Translations under genes and position numbers: made by a program
Notes under the pieces: model-generated
Database searches by the model: none
Told to the model about the DNA's origin: nothing
Seen by the model: only the letters and a program-made list of their open reading frames with translations
Source of the DNA: Bacteroidia bacterium
GTDB taxonomy: Bacteria > Bacteroidota > Bacteroidia > Bacteroidales > Azobacteroidaceae
Assembly: GCA_025996755.1 (NCBI GenBank)
Contig: BNTR01000152.1
Span: forward strand, 1 to 5,659
DNA length: 5,659 bases
Direction of reading: 5' to 3'
Part shown: piece by piece, positions 4,936-5,659 of the stretch
Layout: the number at the start of each line of letters is the position of its first letter
Position numbering within the stretch: the stretch's first letter is position 1

Positions 4936-5659
4936 ATGGACACATTATTGGAACGATTGAGCACATTGGTGCTCCGCTTTGAGGAAATCGGGAAACTTAT
5001 CACCGACCCGGATGTTATTGCGGATATGAAGCGGTATGTCAAACTCAACAAGGAATATCGCGAGTTGGAAAAAATTGCACAGGCTCGCGACACCTATCAA
5101 CGCATGTTGTCTAATCTCGACGAGGCGAAAGACATTTTGAATACCGAAAATGACCCCGAAATGCGCGAGTTGGCAAAGGCGGAAATAAGCGAGTTGGAGC
5201 CGAAAATTCCGGAGATGGAAGAAACTATCAAACTGTTGCTCATCCCTGCCGACCCCGAAGATGGTAAAAATGTGGTGATGGAAATTCGTGGTGGCACCGG
5301 CGGCGATGAGGCTGCCATTTTTGCGGGCGATTTGTTCAAGATGTATTCGCACTACATCGAATCGAAAGGCTGGAAAATGCAGGTAACGAGTTTCAGCGAA
5401 GGCACGCTTGGTGGCTACAAGGAAATCGTGTTTGAAGTTTCGGGCGACAATGTGTATGGCACATTAAAATACGAATCGGGCGTACACCGTGTTCAGCGGG
5501 TGCCGGCGACCGAAACGCAGGGGCGCGTACACACTTCGGCGGCAACGGTGGCGGTGCTGCCCGAAGCCGAAGAGGTGGATGTGGAAATCAACCCCGCCGA
5601 CTTGGAAATTCAAACGGCACGTTCGAGTGGTGCCGGCGGACAAAACGTGAACAAGGTGG
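4936..5659 (+). CDS. prfA: Peptide chain release factor 1, N-terminal two thirds (runs off the window)
   Basis: The 241 visible residues match class I release factors, which recognise stop codons in the ribosomal A site and trigger peptide release. Seen in order: a helical domain 1 (about residues 1-100), the [20 protein letters not shown] segment (115-134), the stop-codon recognition tripeptide P190-A-T192 within [10 protein letters not shown], and the catalytic G234-G-Q236 in [12 protein letters not shown] at the window edge. P-A-T rather than S-P-F identifies RF1 (UAA/UAG) and not RF2, and no RF2-type internal frameshift site is seen. About 120 C-terminal residues should follow. ATG 4936-4938 has an A-rich upstream region but no clear Shine-Dalgarno. 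It lies 42 bases after the nuclease gene, beyond the inverted repeat. Confidence 0.96.
   Translation, partial: MDTLLERLSTLVLRFEEIGKLITDPDVIADMKRYVKLNKEYRELEKIAQARDTYQRMLSNLDEAKDILNTENDPEMRELAKAEISELEPKIPEMEETIKLLLIPADPEDGKNVVMEIRGGTGGDEAAIFAGDLFKMYSHYIESKGWKMQVTSFSEGTLGGYKEIVFEVSGDNVYGTLKYESGVHRVQRVPATETQGRVHTSAATVAVLPEAEEVDVEINPADLEIQTARSSGAGGQNVNKV

Noticed and set aside
4945..5352. Minus-strand open frames opposite prfA
   Set aside because: They lie antisense to the clear RF1 coding sequence and have no recognisable domain.

Overview
The window looks like chromosomal DNA of a Bacteroidota species, most likely in the Bacteroidales. The evidence is the gene set on the left (rpmH, a PASTA-domain membrane protein, then an RluD-type pseudouridine synthase), the protein sequences, and three sites that match the Bacteroidota sigma-ABfr -7 box TAnnTTTG. 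Shine-Dalgarno signals are weak or absent, as is usual in this phylum. Both ends of the window cut through a gene.

Left part, minus strand: a TetR-family regulator (1162-1773), ribosomal protein L34 (rpmH, 884-1036), a single-pass membrane protein with two PASTA domains (322-876), and the N-terminal third of an RluD-like 23S rRNA pseudouridine synthase (1-315). The last three are 6-7 bases apart and probably form one transcript from a promoter at about 1082-1089. The rluD-like gene has no ATG in its frame and appears to start at TTG.

Right part, plus strand: a LolA-like periplasmic lipoprotein carrier (1884-2525), thioredoxin reductase trxB (2571-3497), a YhcG/DUF1016 PDDEXK nuclease-family protein (3502-4893), and the first two thirds of peptide chain release factor 1 (prfA, 4936 to the window end). 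A well-matched promoter lies directly in front of lolA. It faces a second, equally good promoter for tetR, and a 9-bp inverted repeat covers the -33 box of the tetR promoter, so autoregulation by TetR is plausible. Both genes start about 4 bases after their -7 box, which suggests leaderless or nearly leaderless mRNAs.

The most unusual element is inside the nuclease gene. About 220 bases (3885-4120) carry five palindromes in a row, centred at 3898, 3952, 4006, 4051 and 4105. Every centre is the first base of the same codon of a repeated nine-residue peptide (I-x-Q-E-P-x-A-Q/K-L). Between units, bases have changed in matched pairs that keep the palindrome, including a silent change in an alanine codon. 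This points to constraint or copying at the DNA or RNA level within a coding gene.

Three further repeat features stand out: a heptamer (GAATTAC) array filling the lolA-trxB gap, a decayed relative of that array in front of rpmH, and a perfect 16-bp inverted repeat over the stop codon of the nuclease gene. No tRNA, rRNA, CRISPR array or insertion sequence was seen, and no stretch longer than 300 bases lacks a gene.
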